The notes under the pieces were generated by a model that searched no databases, was not told the DNA's origin, and saw nothing but the letters and a program-made list of their open reading frames with translations. Source: Acidobacteriota bacterium (GTDB lineage: Bacteria; Acidobacteriota; Thermoanaerobaculia; Multivoradales; JAHEKO01). From it: a stretch of DNA of 41,029 nt. Shown here piece after piece: positions 18,548 through 25,973 of the stretch (the first letter of the stretch is position 1; each line of letters starts with the position of its first letter). The position numbers and the translations under genes were made by a program. Location of the stretch: the NCBI GenBank assembly GCA_029263375.1, contig JAJCXP010000284.1, positions 1 through 41,029 of the forward strand. The letters are read 5' to 3'.

Positions 18548-21172
18548 ATGCGCAAACCCTATTCGATATTCGCTCTCGCGCTGTTCGTTGTTGCGGGTGC
18601 GCTCCAGGCCCAACCGCCGACCCCCGAGGAGTTCCTGGGGCACCGGGTGGGCGCCGACTTCAAGCTGGCGCCCTACGCCAAGGTGCTGGAGTATCTGCGC
18701 ATCGTCGCCGAGACCTCGGACCGGGTCTCGATCGAGCCCGCCGGTACGTCGACGCTCGGTAACGAAATGGTCACAGTGGTGCTCACCTCGCCGACCAACC
18801 AGCAGAACCTGGATCGCTACCGGGAGATCTCGAGGCTGCTGGCGAACCCGGACCGTTTGACCGACGGCGAAGCGCGCGACTTGTTCGACGAGGGGAAGGT
18901 GATCGCCCTGGTGACCTGCACCATCCACTCGACCGAGGTCGGCGCGACCCAGATGGCGATGGAGTTCGTGCACGAGTTCGCGACCACCCAGGACGAGGAG
19001 CGCCTCGCCTGGATGGAGGACGTCATCCTGCTGCTGATGCCGTCGATCAACCCCGACGGCCAGGTGATGGTGGTCGACTGGTACAACCAGCAGCTCGGCA
19101 CCGACTACGAGGGCGGCCCGATGCCGTGGCTCTACCAGCACTACGTTGGCCACGACAACAACCGTGACTTCTACATGCTGACGCAGAAGGAGACCCAGGT
19201 CGTCAACGAGCTGCTCTACCACCGCTGGTATCCGCAGGTGTTCGTCGACGAACACCAGATGGGGTCGACCGGCGCGCGCATGTTCGTGCCACCCCAGACC
19301 GATCCGCTGGCGCCCGAAGTGCATTCGCTGATCTTTCGGCAGGCCGATCTGATCGGCACGATCATGTCGTATCGGCTCGAAGAGGCCGGCAAGACCGGCG
19401 TCGGCCACAACATGATCTTCGACAGCTACTGGCCGGGCGGCACCCGCAACACGGCGTGGTGGAAGAACGTCACCGGCCTGCTGACCGAAGTCGCCAGCGC
19501 GCGCCAGGCAACGCCGATCTACATCGACCCGGGCGAGCTGCGCGGCGGCCGCAAGGGGCTGCCCGAGTACAAGCGGCGCGCCAACTTCCCCACCCCCTGG
19601 GAGGGCGGCTGGTGGCGACTGCGCGACATCGTCGAGTACGAGCTGATCGCCACCTGGGCGCTGGTCGAGTCGTCGTCGCTCTATCGCGACGAGCTGGTAC
19701 GCAACTTCTACCGTATGGGCAGCGAAGCGGTCGCGGCCGGGCGGAAGGAATCGCCCGCGGCGTGGATCGTGTCGCCCGATCAGCACGATCCGGTCGCCGC
19801 CGCCAAGCTGGTCGACCTGTTGCTACGCCACGGCGTGCGGGTGGTCGCCACCGACTCCGAGGTCACCATCGGCCGCAAGAGCTACCCGGCCGGGACCCAA
19901 ATCGTTCCGGCTGCCCAGCCCTACCGGGCGTTCCTGCTGACCATGCTGCGGCCGCAGCGCTACCCGGAGGTACGGCCCTACGTGGACGGGCCGATCATCC
20001 CGCCGTACGACGTCACCGCGTGGTCGCTTCCGATCCTGATGGGGGTCGAGGTCGAGGAGACCGATCTCGCTCTGCCTTTGGAGGTGTCGAGGATCGAGCA
20101 GGCGCTCTGGCCGGGCGGGGTGTCTCAGAAAGGGGAGAGCCCTCCCCTTTCTACCCTTCCATCTGAGGCCGCTGCTCCGGCTGGGTATCTGATCTCTCAT
20201 GGCGCCGACACGGCGTTCACGGCGATGAACCGGCTGCTCGCCGACGGCCTGGCGATCTACTGGCTGACCGGCAGGGTGGAGGGCGGCGAGATCGGCGACA
20301 TCTGGGTTCCGGCTGCCGGGCTCGAGGCCGATGCCATCGCGACCCTCGCCGAGGAGCTCCATCTGCCGGTGCTGGCCCTGGCCGAGGAGCCCGAGGTCGA
20401 GCGGATCGAGGTCAGCGCCGCCCGCGTCGGCCTGTTCAAGCCGTGGGTCGCGAACATGGACGAAGGGTGGACGCGCTTCCTTCTCGAGAGCTACGAGTTT
20501 CCACATCGCAATCTGGACAACACCGAGGTCCACCTGGGCTCGTTCGCCAAGGACGTCGACGTGCTCCTGTTCCCGGACGTCGACAAGGAGATCATCCAGA
20601 ATGGCGAGCCGGGCCCGGAGCAGCGCGCGTTCTTCAGCCCGCTGCCGCCCCAGTACTCGGGCGGTGTCGGACTCGAGGGCGGCGAGGCGATCCGGAAGTG
20701 GGTCCGCGAGGGCGGCACCGTGGTCGCGCTCGACAACTCGACCGCCTACCTGATCGATCTGTTCGATCTGCCAGTGCGCAACGTGCTCGACGGCATCGAC
20801 CGCGAGACCTTCGACTGTCCGGGCTCGATGCTGCGGCTGCTGATCGACACCGAACACCCGCTGGGCTACGGACTCAGGCGCGAGGACGCAGGCTACTTCG
20901 CGACCTCGCCGGCGTTCATGACCGCCGTGCCCGACGCCCGCCTCGATCGCCGGGTGATCGCCCGCTACCCCGACCACCGCGACGACATCCTGGTGAGCGG
21001 CTACCTCAAGGGCGGCGAGCTGCTCGAGCGGCGCGCCGCGGTGGTCGAGTACGAAGTCGGCGAGGGCAGGGTGATCCTGATCGGTTTCCGGGCGCAGCAT
21101 CGCGCGCAGCCGCACCGGACGTTCAAGCTGCTGTTCAACGCGCTGTATGGGCTGGCGGAGCCGGCGTCCTAG
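18548..21172 (+). CDS. Secreted M14-family zinc carboxypeptidase-like protein
   Basis: This 874-residue protein has a signal peptide (SIFALALFVVAGALQAQ) and an M14 metallopeptidase domain. The zinc ligands are H127 and E130 in TIHSTEVGATQ and H236 in VDEHQMGS; N204-N205-R206 in GHDNNRDF match the substrate-carboxylate binding residues. The remaining 500 residues carry a glutamine-amidotransferase-like C-terminal region, common in large M14 proteins of Acidobacteriota. An unusual insertion of about 10-18 residues (from about residue 525, VSQKGESPPLSTLPS) is encoded by a perfect DNA palindrome at 20127-20152. It diverges from the sodC gene, with 139 bases between them, and its last 38 bases overlap the S74 gene on the other strand. 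Substrate specificity is unknown. Confidence 0.9.
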   Translation: MRKPYSIFALALFVVAGALQAQPPTPEEFLGHRVGADFKLAPYAKVLEYLRIVAETSDRVSIEPAGTSTLGNEMVTVVLTSPTNQQNLDRYREISRLLANPDRLTDGEARDLFDEGKVIALVTCTIHSTEVGATQMAMEFVHEFATTQDEERLAWMEDVILLLMPSINPDGQVMVVDWYNQQLGTDYEGGPMPWLYQHYVGHDNNRDFYMLTQKETQVVNELLYHRWYPQVFVDEHQMGSTGARMFVPPQTDPLAPEVHSLIFRQADLIGTIMSYRLEEAGKTGVGHNMIFDSYWPGGTRNTAWWKNVTGLLTEVASARQATPIYIDPGELRGGRKGLPEYKRRANFPTPWEGGWWRLRDIVEYELIATWALVESSSLYRDELVRNFYRMGSEAVAAGRKESPAAWIVSPDQHDPVAAAKLVDLLLRHGVRVVATDSEVTIGRKSYPAGTQIVPAAQPYRAFLLTMLRPQRYPEVRPYVDGPIIPPYDVTAWSLPILMGVEVEETDLALPLEVSRIEQALWPGGVSQKGESPPLSTLPSEAAAPAGYLISHGADTAFTAMNRLLADGLAIYWLTGRVEGGEIGDIWVPAAGLEADAIATLAEELHLPVLALAEEPEVERIEVSAARVGLFKPWVANMDEGWTRFLLESYEFPHRNLDNTEVHLGSFAKDVDVLLFPDVDKEIIQNGEPGPEQRAFFSPLPPQYSGGVGLEGGEAIRKWVREGGTVVALDNSTAYLIDLFDLPVRNVLDGIDRETFDCPGSMLRLLIDTEHPLGYGLRREDAGYFATSPAFMTAVPDARLDRRVIARYPDHRDDILVSGYLKGGELLERRAAVVEYEVGEGRVILIGFRAQHRAQPHRTFKLLFNALYGLAEPAS
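20127..20152. repeat. Perfect palindrome inside the M14 peptidase gene
   Basis: AGAAAGGGGAG is followed by the four-base loop AGCC and its exact reverse complement CTCCCCTTTCT. The 11-bp stem lies in frame within coding sequence and encodes residues of the QKGESPPLS stretch. The local codons (AGA-rich, lower GC3) differ from the surrounding gene, which suggests an inserted REP-like element rather than selected protein sequence. Confidence 0.6.
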
Positions 21173-22067
21173 CGTCGCCAGCGTCGATCAACTCGGTCAA
21201 CCGGCGCTCCAGCGCGGCCAAGCGCGTGCGCAAGGCATTGATCTCGGCTGCGTGCGCCTCGGCGAGCGCGGCGATCCGAGCGTCCTCGGCGGCCTTCAGC
21301 CCCTGGATCGCGAGTAGCGCGACGCCGCCGCTGTCGACGGTGGAGATACCCCGACTGTCGACTCCGAGCTCGAACGCCGCGTAGAAGTCCTCCGATGTCG
21401 GCCCGACATGCCGGGAGCCGGTCGGATCGGAGCGGTAGGACCAGCGCGAGATCGGGAGCGCCAGGACCTTCTCGAGAACCTCGGCCGCGTCGACCGGTTC
21501 GAAGTCGGACTTGCGCTCGCGGCTCGAGAGCTGAACGAGGGCGGCGTTGATGCTGACTCCGGTGCTGTCGATCAAGATCGAATCGGTGGGCGCCCCGCGG
21601 CGAATACGAAGCGGCGCCGGGGAGTTGATATCGCCTCCCTCCACCACCCGGAACCCCTGGAGCCCCGTAGCGCAGGAATCGGTACAGGCCGCAAGCGTCC
21701 AGGTATCTCCCGTGAGCAGCGACAGAGCGAGCGCGGTCGAGCCGGAAGCGTTCGGATCGAGGATCTCCAGATCGGCGACCGGGGCGCTGGTGCCGAAACC
21801 GATCTTGCCCGAGCTGTCCATGTAGAACGTCCCTTCGGGCGAGTCGTTCTCGAGCACGAAGACCTCGACAGATCCCGTGCTGTGGGAGATCTCGAAGTTG
21901 CCGGCGGTGGACTCCATGTACCAGACCTCGCCGTCGGTGTCCGAGAGGATGAAATCGGGATCGTTGTTCTCGACCGCGACGTCGAGCACGAAGACATCCG
22001 CCGAGGCCACTGACGCGCAAACGCAAGTCAGCAGGATCGAGAGCGACACTCGAAGCGCAAGCCTCAT
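21135..22067 (-). CDS. Secreted protein with peptidase S74 autoprocessing domain
   Basis: This 310-residue protein has a signal peptide (SILLTCVCASVASA). The N-terminal half (about 25-175) is beta-rich, repeating DSSGKIGFG-like and DSTGVSINA-like strands. Residues about 180-270 match the S74 intramolecular chaperone domain: SSRERKSDFEPVD, LALPISRWSYR, RHVGPTSEDFYAAF and STVDSGGVALLAIQGL. S181 and K186 have the five-residue spacing of the Ser-Lys dyad that self-cleaves phage tail spikes and MYRF. The last 40 residues are an Ala/Leu/Glu coiled coil (AALAEAHAAEINALRTR), fitting trimer formation. It is coupled to the preceding secreted-protein gene by ATGA. It is probably a trimeric surface fibre, which is inference. 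Confidence 0.85.
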   Translation of the reverse strand: MRLALRVSLSILLTCVCASVASADVFVLDVAVENNDPDFILSDTDGEVWYMESTAGNFEISHSTGSVEVFVLENDSPEGTFYMDSSGKIGFGTSAPVADLEILDPNASGSTALALSLLTGDTWTLAACTDSCATGLQGFRVVEGGDINSPAPLRIRRGAPTDSILIDSTGVSINAALVQLSSRERKSDFEPVDAAEVLEKVLALPISRWSYRSDPTGSRHVGPTSEDFYAAFELGVDSRGISTVDSGGVALLAIQGLKAAEDARIAALAEAHAAEINALRTRLAALERRLTELIDAGDARTPAPPAHTAR

Positions 22068-22534
22068 CGCTCCACCCGTCCGTCGGAGTCGGATCCAACC
22101 GTGATCGGTGGCGGAACGATCGCGCCGCCGACGATCCGGAAGCGTGCCCTCTCGATCCGCGGCCGTCGAGCGGGCGGAGCGAAGACCACGCCCGAGGTCT
22201 CTTCGGCGTTCGAAGGCGCCAGGATCTCCCGGAGCTCGAACCTGTAGCCTCCGTCCGGAAGTGTCGAGCCGTCCTCGCCGATCGGCCGGAACGAGAGGGC
22301 TCCCGCTCCCCGTTCACGGTGGGCGTAGACCGAGCCGGTGACGGTCAGGAGAAACTCGCCACCGGTCTGGGCGACGAAGCCGATCTGATCCGAGCTCCAG
22401 GAGACGCTCGCGAAGCTCGGACCGGTGTCGCCGGCGGTCAGCGCGGACGATCCCGTGAGGACGAGACCCAGGCAGGCCGCTCGAAGCCAGTGGCGTCGCC
22501 GGGTCGTAGGGTGAGTTCGAAATGCTCGTCTCAT
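22064..22534 (-). CDS. Small secreted protein of unknown function, partner of S74 gene
   Basis: This 156-residue protein has an N-terminal export signal (HWLRAACLGLVLTGSSA) after a basic stretch. The mature part is beta-rich, with blocks such as FASVSWSSDQIGFVAQTGG, FLLTVTGSVYAHRERG and GYRFELREIL. I do not recognise a named family. ATG 22534 has GGGAG five bases upstream; the frame extends to 22837 but that part overlaps the CPBP gene on the other strand. The stop overlaps the S74-protein start by four bases, so the two are made together, and the small protein may be an assembly or surface partner. No enzyme motif is visible. Confidence 0.7.
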   Translation of the reverse strand: MRRAFRTHPTTRRRHWLRAACLGLVLTGSSALTAGDTGPSFASVSWSSDQIGFVAQTGGEFLLTVTGSVYAHRERGAGALSFRPIGEDGSTLPDGGYRFELREILAPSNAEETSGVVFAPPARRPRIERARFRIVGGAIVPPPITVGSDSDGRVER

Positions 22535-22645
22535 GTCTGCTCCCTCACCCTCTGAAGCGTAGGATCGGAGCCGAACCGGCAGCCAGACGGCGGGATCGCC
22601 CTTGCCGACCGAACCCGAGGCCGACCGACTGCGTTCAACGGAGAG

Positions 22646-23476
22646 ATGCCTTCGAATCGCGCTCAGGGTCCCGTCGTCTTCGTGGCCGTGACGTTTGCCT
22701 GGAGCTGGCTGTTCTGGCTCCTCATGCTGCCGTCCTACCGCGAGTCCGGGCTCGAAGCGCCGCCCTGGATCCTGGGGCTGCTGCTGCTCGGCGCCTACGG
22801 ACCGACGCTGATGGCGATCACGCTCTCGTCGCGGCAACCTGGCGGCGCTCGGGCCCTGCTGCGACGATTCGCGATCTGGCGCGTGGGCGCACGCTGGTAC
22901 GCCGTCGCGATCTTCCTACCGGCGCTCGTCACGCTGGGCGGCGCGTTGCTGTTCGCCGCGCGCGGCAGCACGATCGGCGGGCTCGACCTGAGCCGAGCTC
23001 ACATCATCCCGCTCGCCCTGCTGGTCGGCTCGCTCTTCGGGCCGCTCGCCGAGGAGCTCGGCTGGCGCGGCTATCTACTGCCACGCCTGCTCGAGCGCCA
23101 CGGCCCACTGACCGCGAGCCTGATCGTCGGAGCGGTCTGGACCGCCTGGCACACGCCGCTCTTCTTCGCGCCCGCCGGCACGTCGATCAGTGGCGAGCCG
23201 GTGACGATCTCGGCGGTCGCGTTCTACCTGGCGTTCCTGACCGGCTACTCGATCTTCTACACCTGGATCCACATCCATACGGGTGGCAGCGTGCTACTCG
23301 CCTTCCTGCTGCATCTCACCTTCAACGCGGAGCTTCTCAACCGGCTGATTCCTGGGTTGTGGGACGTCAGCTCCGCCGTCGAGCGCTGGAGCTTGATTCC
23401 GCTCTGGCTCCTCGCGGGGCTCGTGATCTGGCGCGGCTTCCCAAAATCTCAGCGGGCGCTGCCGACCACTCGCTGA
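22646..23476 (+). CDS. CPBP family intramembrane metalloprotease
   Basis: This 276-residue membrane protein has about eight hydrophobic segments and the three CPBP/Abi (Rce1-like) motifs. E136, E137 and R141 lie in AEELGWRGYLL, H169 in TAWHTPLFF, and a third histidine-asparagine pair in LLHLTFNAEL. Known relatives cleave prenylated or anchored substrates within the membrane, or process peptide leaders. All catalytic residues are present. It starts at ATG 22646, with GGAG just two bases upstream, which is a tight spacing. It diverges from the small secreted protein gene by 111 bases and converges with the prolyl oligopeptidase gene, with a long hairpin between them. Confidence 0.88.
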   Translation: MPSNRAQGPVVFVAVTFAWSWLFWLLMLPSYRESGLEAPPWILGLLLLGAYGPTLMAITLSSRQPGGARALLRRFAIWRVGARWYAVAIFLPALVTLGGALLFAARGSTIGGLDLSRAHIIPLALLVGSLFGPLAEELGWRGYLLPRLLERHGPLTASLIVGAVWTAWHTPLFFAPAGTSISGEPVTISAVAFYLAFLTGYSIFYTWIHIHTGGSVLLAFLLHLTFNAELLNRLIPGLWDVSSAVERWSLIPLWLLAGLVIWRGFPKSQRALPTTR

Positions 23477-23520
23477 CGGACGGTGTCGCCGGGCGAGACG
23501 AGGAGTCCCGCGCTCTCGAG

Positions 23521-23551
23521 GGCGGTCTCCCGACCCAGCCGGGAGACCGCC
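23521..23551. terminator. Bidirectional hairpin between convergent genes
   Basis: A perfect 12-bp stem (GGCGGTCTCCCG and its reverse complement) surrounds the loop ACCCAGC. It lies 44 bases after the CPBP stop and 27 bases beyond the TAG that ends the prolyl oligopeptidase extension on the opposite strand. Neither side has a T-tract, so it may work as a stem-only terminator or RNA-stabilising hairpin for both transcripts. Confidence 0.6.
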
Positions 23552-23578
23552 AACTCAGGAACGGTCAGGCCGTGCGTG

Positions 23579-23731
23579 CTACCGAGTCGCGGTCGATTCG
23601 CCACCAGCCGGCGTCGCGGTCAGAACCCGCTGCAGAAAGGCCAGCTTGTCAGCCCACACCTCGACCGTCTTCTCCGGAGACGAGCCGAACGTGTGCCCTG
23701 TGTCCCACATCATGCGCAGTAGCGCCGCTCA
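23579..23731 (-). other. C-terminal extension of prolyl oligopeptidase after in-frame TGA
   Basis: After TGA 23731-23729, the same reading frame continues for 49 sense codons to TAG 23581-23579. The translated extension starts AALLRMMWDTGHTFGSS and includes VEVWADKLAFLQRVL. This is just what the end of the S9A family looks like: the GH carries the catalytic histidine, followed by the final helix. It is therefore the true C-terminus, cut off by one stop codon that could come from CGA, TGG or another sense codon by a single change. Causes could be a sequencing error, a nonsense mutation or readthrough. I see no typical bacterial SECIS hairpin. Confidence 0.85.
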
Positions 23732-25786
23732 GCTACAGGTCGCCTCCTGCTGCATCCGAGCAACGAACTTGTAGCCATGCTGCGGCGGTGTGATGTCGTC
23801 CTTTTCGCCCACGGTGACGATAAAGGGCGGATAGCAGGTCTCCGACGAGACGTTGTGGTAGGGCGAGTAGCTGCGCAGGACCGTGAACTCCATCGAGTTC
23901 TCCACCGATCCGAAGCCTCGCGTCCAGCCCTTGAACGGCGTGTAGCGCTCATAGCGGAGCAGGTCCAGCGACGGGATCCCGATAACACCGGCGCCGTAGA
24001 GATCGGGACGTTGCTGCACCGCGGCGGCCGCCAGCGCGCCGCTCGCGCTCCAGCCATTGGCCGCGATCCTGCCCTTCGACGTGTAGCGCTGCTCGACCAG
24101 CCACTCGGCCGCGGCGATGTAGTCGTCGATCGCAGTCTGCCGGTTGACGCCGGTCCCCGCCTCTTCCCATGCATCGCCGTACTCGCCGCCGCCTCTGATG
24201 CCGGGCATCGCGTAGACGCCGCCCCGGTCCATCCAGGTGAGCATCTGGGGCTGATACCAGGGCACGGCCACCCAGCCTCCGAGGCCGTAGCCATAGATGA
24301 AGAGCGGCGCCGAACCGTCGAGCTCGAGATCGCGGCGGTGGGCGATGAAGAGCGGCACCTCGGTGCCGTCCTCGCTCGGATAGTGGACCTGCCGCGTCAC
24401 ATAGTCGGAGCGGTCGATCGGCGTCTCCGGGGCGAAGAAGGGCTGCGCTCGGCCGGTCGCGAAGTCGAGGCGGTAGACCGTCTGCGGCTCAAGGAGACCG
24501 CTGAACGAGTACCAGACCTCCTCGGCGGCCCCGCCCACCAGTCCGGAGCCGATCCAACCTGCCTCGAGCTCGATCTCGTGCTCGAGGCGGCCGTCGAGCG
24601 CGTAGACCCGCAGCCACGCCTGGTTGGCGCGTCGCGAGACCAGCGTCAGGTGGCGCCCGATCATCTGGATCGCGTTGCCGCCGGCCGTGCTGGCAGCGGC
24701 GATCGTTGCCGGACCCTCGGGCACGATCTCGCGCCAGGCGGTGCGCTCCGGACGCTCGGGGTCGATCACCACGATCCGGCCGTTGGGAGCGCCGGCGTTG
24801 GTGAACACGTAGAGCCCGTCGTCTGCCGCTCCGAGCGGCCGATAGATCCCGGGCTCCGAACCGTCGACGATCTCCCGCGGCTCGACCACCGGACCTCCGG
24901 ACGCCGAGAGATCAGAGATCAACAGCCGATTGGCCGAGAGTGTGCCCTCGAACAGCGACACGACCAGGTAGGGGCGTCGCCCGACCACCGAGACCGCGTA
25001 GGTGTGCTCCAGTTCCCGCGCCGCGGGAAGGACGGAGAGGTCCTTCGACTGCGCTTCTCCCAGACGGTGGAATCGGACCTCGGGCGCCGGGTAGGCCGCG
25101 CCATCCCGAATCCGTGCGCTGTCACCGTAATAGACATAGTAGAACCCCGAGTCGTCGGGCAGCCACCCGACGCTGGCGTTACGAAGGCCCGTCAGTCGCT
25201 CACCGACCCGGCCGGTCGCGACCTCGAGGATCCGCAGCTCTCCCCAGCGTGACTGGTCGGTCGCGACCCGGTAGCCGAGATACCTACCGCCCGGACTGAG
25301 CGTGTCGCCGCTCACGGCCTCGCCTTCGGCAAGCTCCGGGTTGGGATCGAACAGCAGGCGCTCCTCGCCCGCGAGACCGTCGCGCACCTTGAACACGATG
25401 GCGCCGAATCCCGGTTCGCTCACCGTATAGACGTAGCGGCCGCCACCGAGCCTGGGAACGCCGTAGAGGTCGCCGGTCGCCTGGAGCTCGGCGATTCGCG
25501 TCCGGATGCTCTCCCATTGCGGGCTCGCGCGAACGAACGACCGCGTAACGCGATTCTGGGTCTCGGCCCAGGAGCGCACGGCCGGATCATCGGTCGCTTC
25601 GAGCCAGCGGTACGGGTCGTCGACGGCGACGCCATGATAGCGGTCGACCTGCTCGACACGCTTGGTGGGTGGGTACTCCGGTCCGGCGTTGTCGGCGGCC
25701 GCCCAGGAACGAGCAGTCAGGACGACTACGGTCAGGGCGACAGCGGTCAGAGCGGCGAGAGCGATCGTTGCGAGCTTTCTAATCAT
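23729..25786 (-). CDS. Prolyl oligopeptidase (S9A), interrupted before the catalytic His
   Basis: The 685-residue product has a signal peptide or anchor (ATIALAALTAVALTVVVL), an N-terminal S9 beta-propeller (DPYRWLEATDDPAVRSW start motif) and an alpha/beta-hydrolase domain. The family cleaves short proline-containing peptides. The nucleophile is S580 in NGWSASG and the acid is about D663 in VGEKDDITPP. The triad histidine is missing because the frame stops at TGA 23729, but it reappears in frame downstream (see 23579-23731). As written, the protein should be inactive unless the TGA is read through or is an error. ATG 25786 has AAGGAG upstream. It diverges from the wHTH regulator by 187 bases; I could not assign a promoter there. 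Confidence 0.88.
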   Translation of the reverse strand: MIRKLATIALAALTAVALTVVVLTARSWAAADNAGPEYPPTKRVEQVDRYHGVAVDDPYRWLEATDDPAVRSWAETQNRVTRSFVRASPQWESIRTRIAELQATGDLYGVPRLGGGRYVYTVSEPGFGAIVFKVRDGLAGEERLLFDPNPELAEGEAVSGDTLSPGGRYLGYRVATDQSRWGELRILEVATGRVGERLTGLRNASVGWLPDDSGFYYVYYGDSARIRDGAAYPAPEVRFHRLGEAQSKDLSVLPAARELEHTYAVSVVGRRPYLVVSLFEGTLSANRLLISDLSASGGPVVEPREIVDGSEPGIYRPLGAADDGLYVFTNAGAPNGRIVVIDPERPERTAWREIVPEGPATIAAASTAGGNAIQMIGRHLTLVSRRANQAWLRVYALDGRLEHEIELEAGWIGSGLVGGAAEEVWYSFSGLLEPQTVYRLDFATGRAQPFFAPETPIDRSDYVTRQVHYPSEDGTEVPLFIAHRRDLELDGSAPLFIYGYGLGGWVAVPWYQPQMLTWMDRGGVYAMPGIRGGGEYGDAWEEAGTGVNRQTAIDDYIAAAEWLVEQRYTSKGRIAANGWSASGALAAAAVQQRPDLYGAGVIGIPSLDLLRYERYTPFKGWTRGFGSVENSMEFTVLRSYSPYHNVSSETCYPPFIVTVGEKDDITPPQHGYKFVARMQQEATCS

Positions 25787-25973
25787 CGGATCTCCTTTCG
25801 GTTGCGCATTCAATGACCAGCAAGGTACGCACTTCGACGGCCTTCGCCCAGACCGTTGGCGGTGAATTCGACGCGAAACTCATCACAACGCATAAGCCCC
25901 CTGTTTTCTGTCACATGAGCGTGAGTGTAAAGGTCGCTCCGACGCCGTTATCGGCACTTCCGCTGCTAGACTG

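Noticed and set aside
21135-22534. Phage remnant because of the S74 tail-fibre domain
   Set aside because: There are no phage structural, integrase or lysis genes nearby, and the protein has a signal peptide and sits in an ordinary chromosomal setting.
23729-23731. TGA read as selenocysteine in the prolyl oligopeptidase
   Set aside because: Selenocysteine is not known in this family at this place, and the short GC hairpin right after the TGA lacks the position and loop of a bacterial SECIS. A nonsense change or error is simpler.
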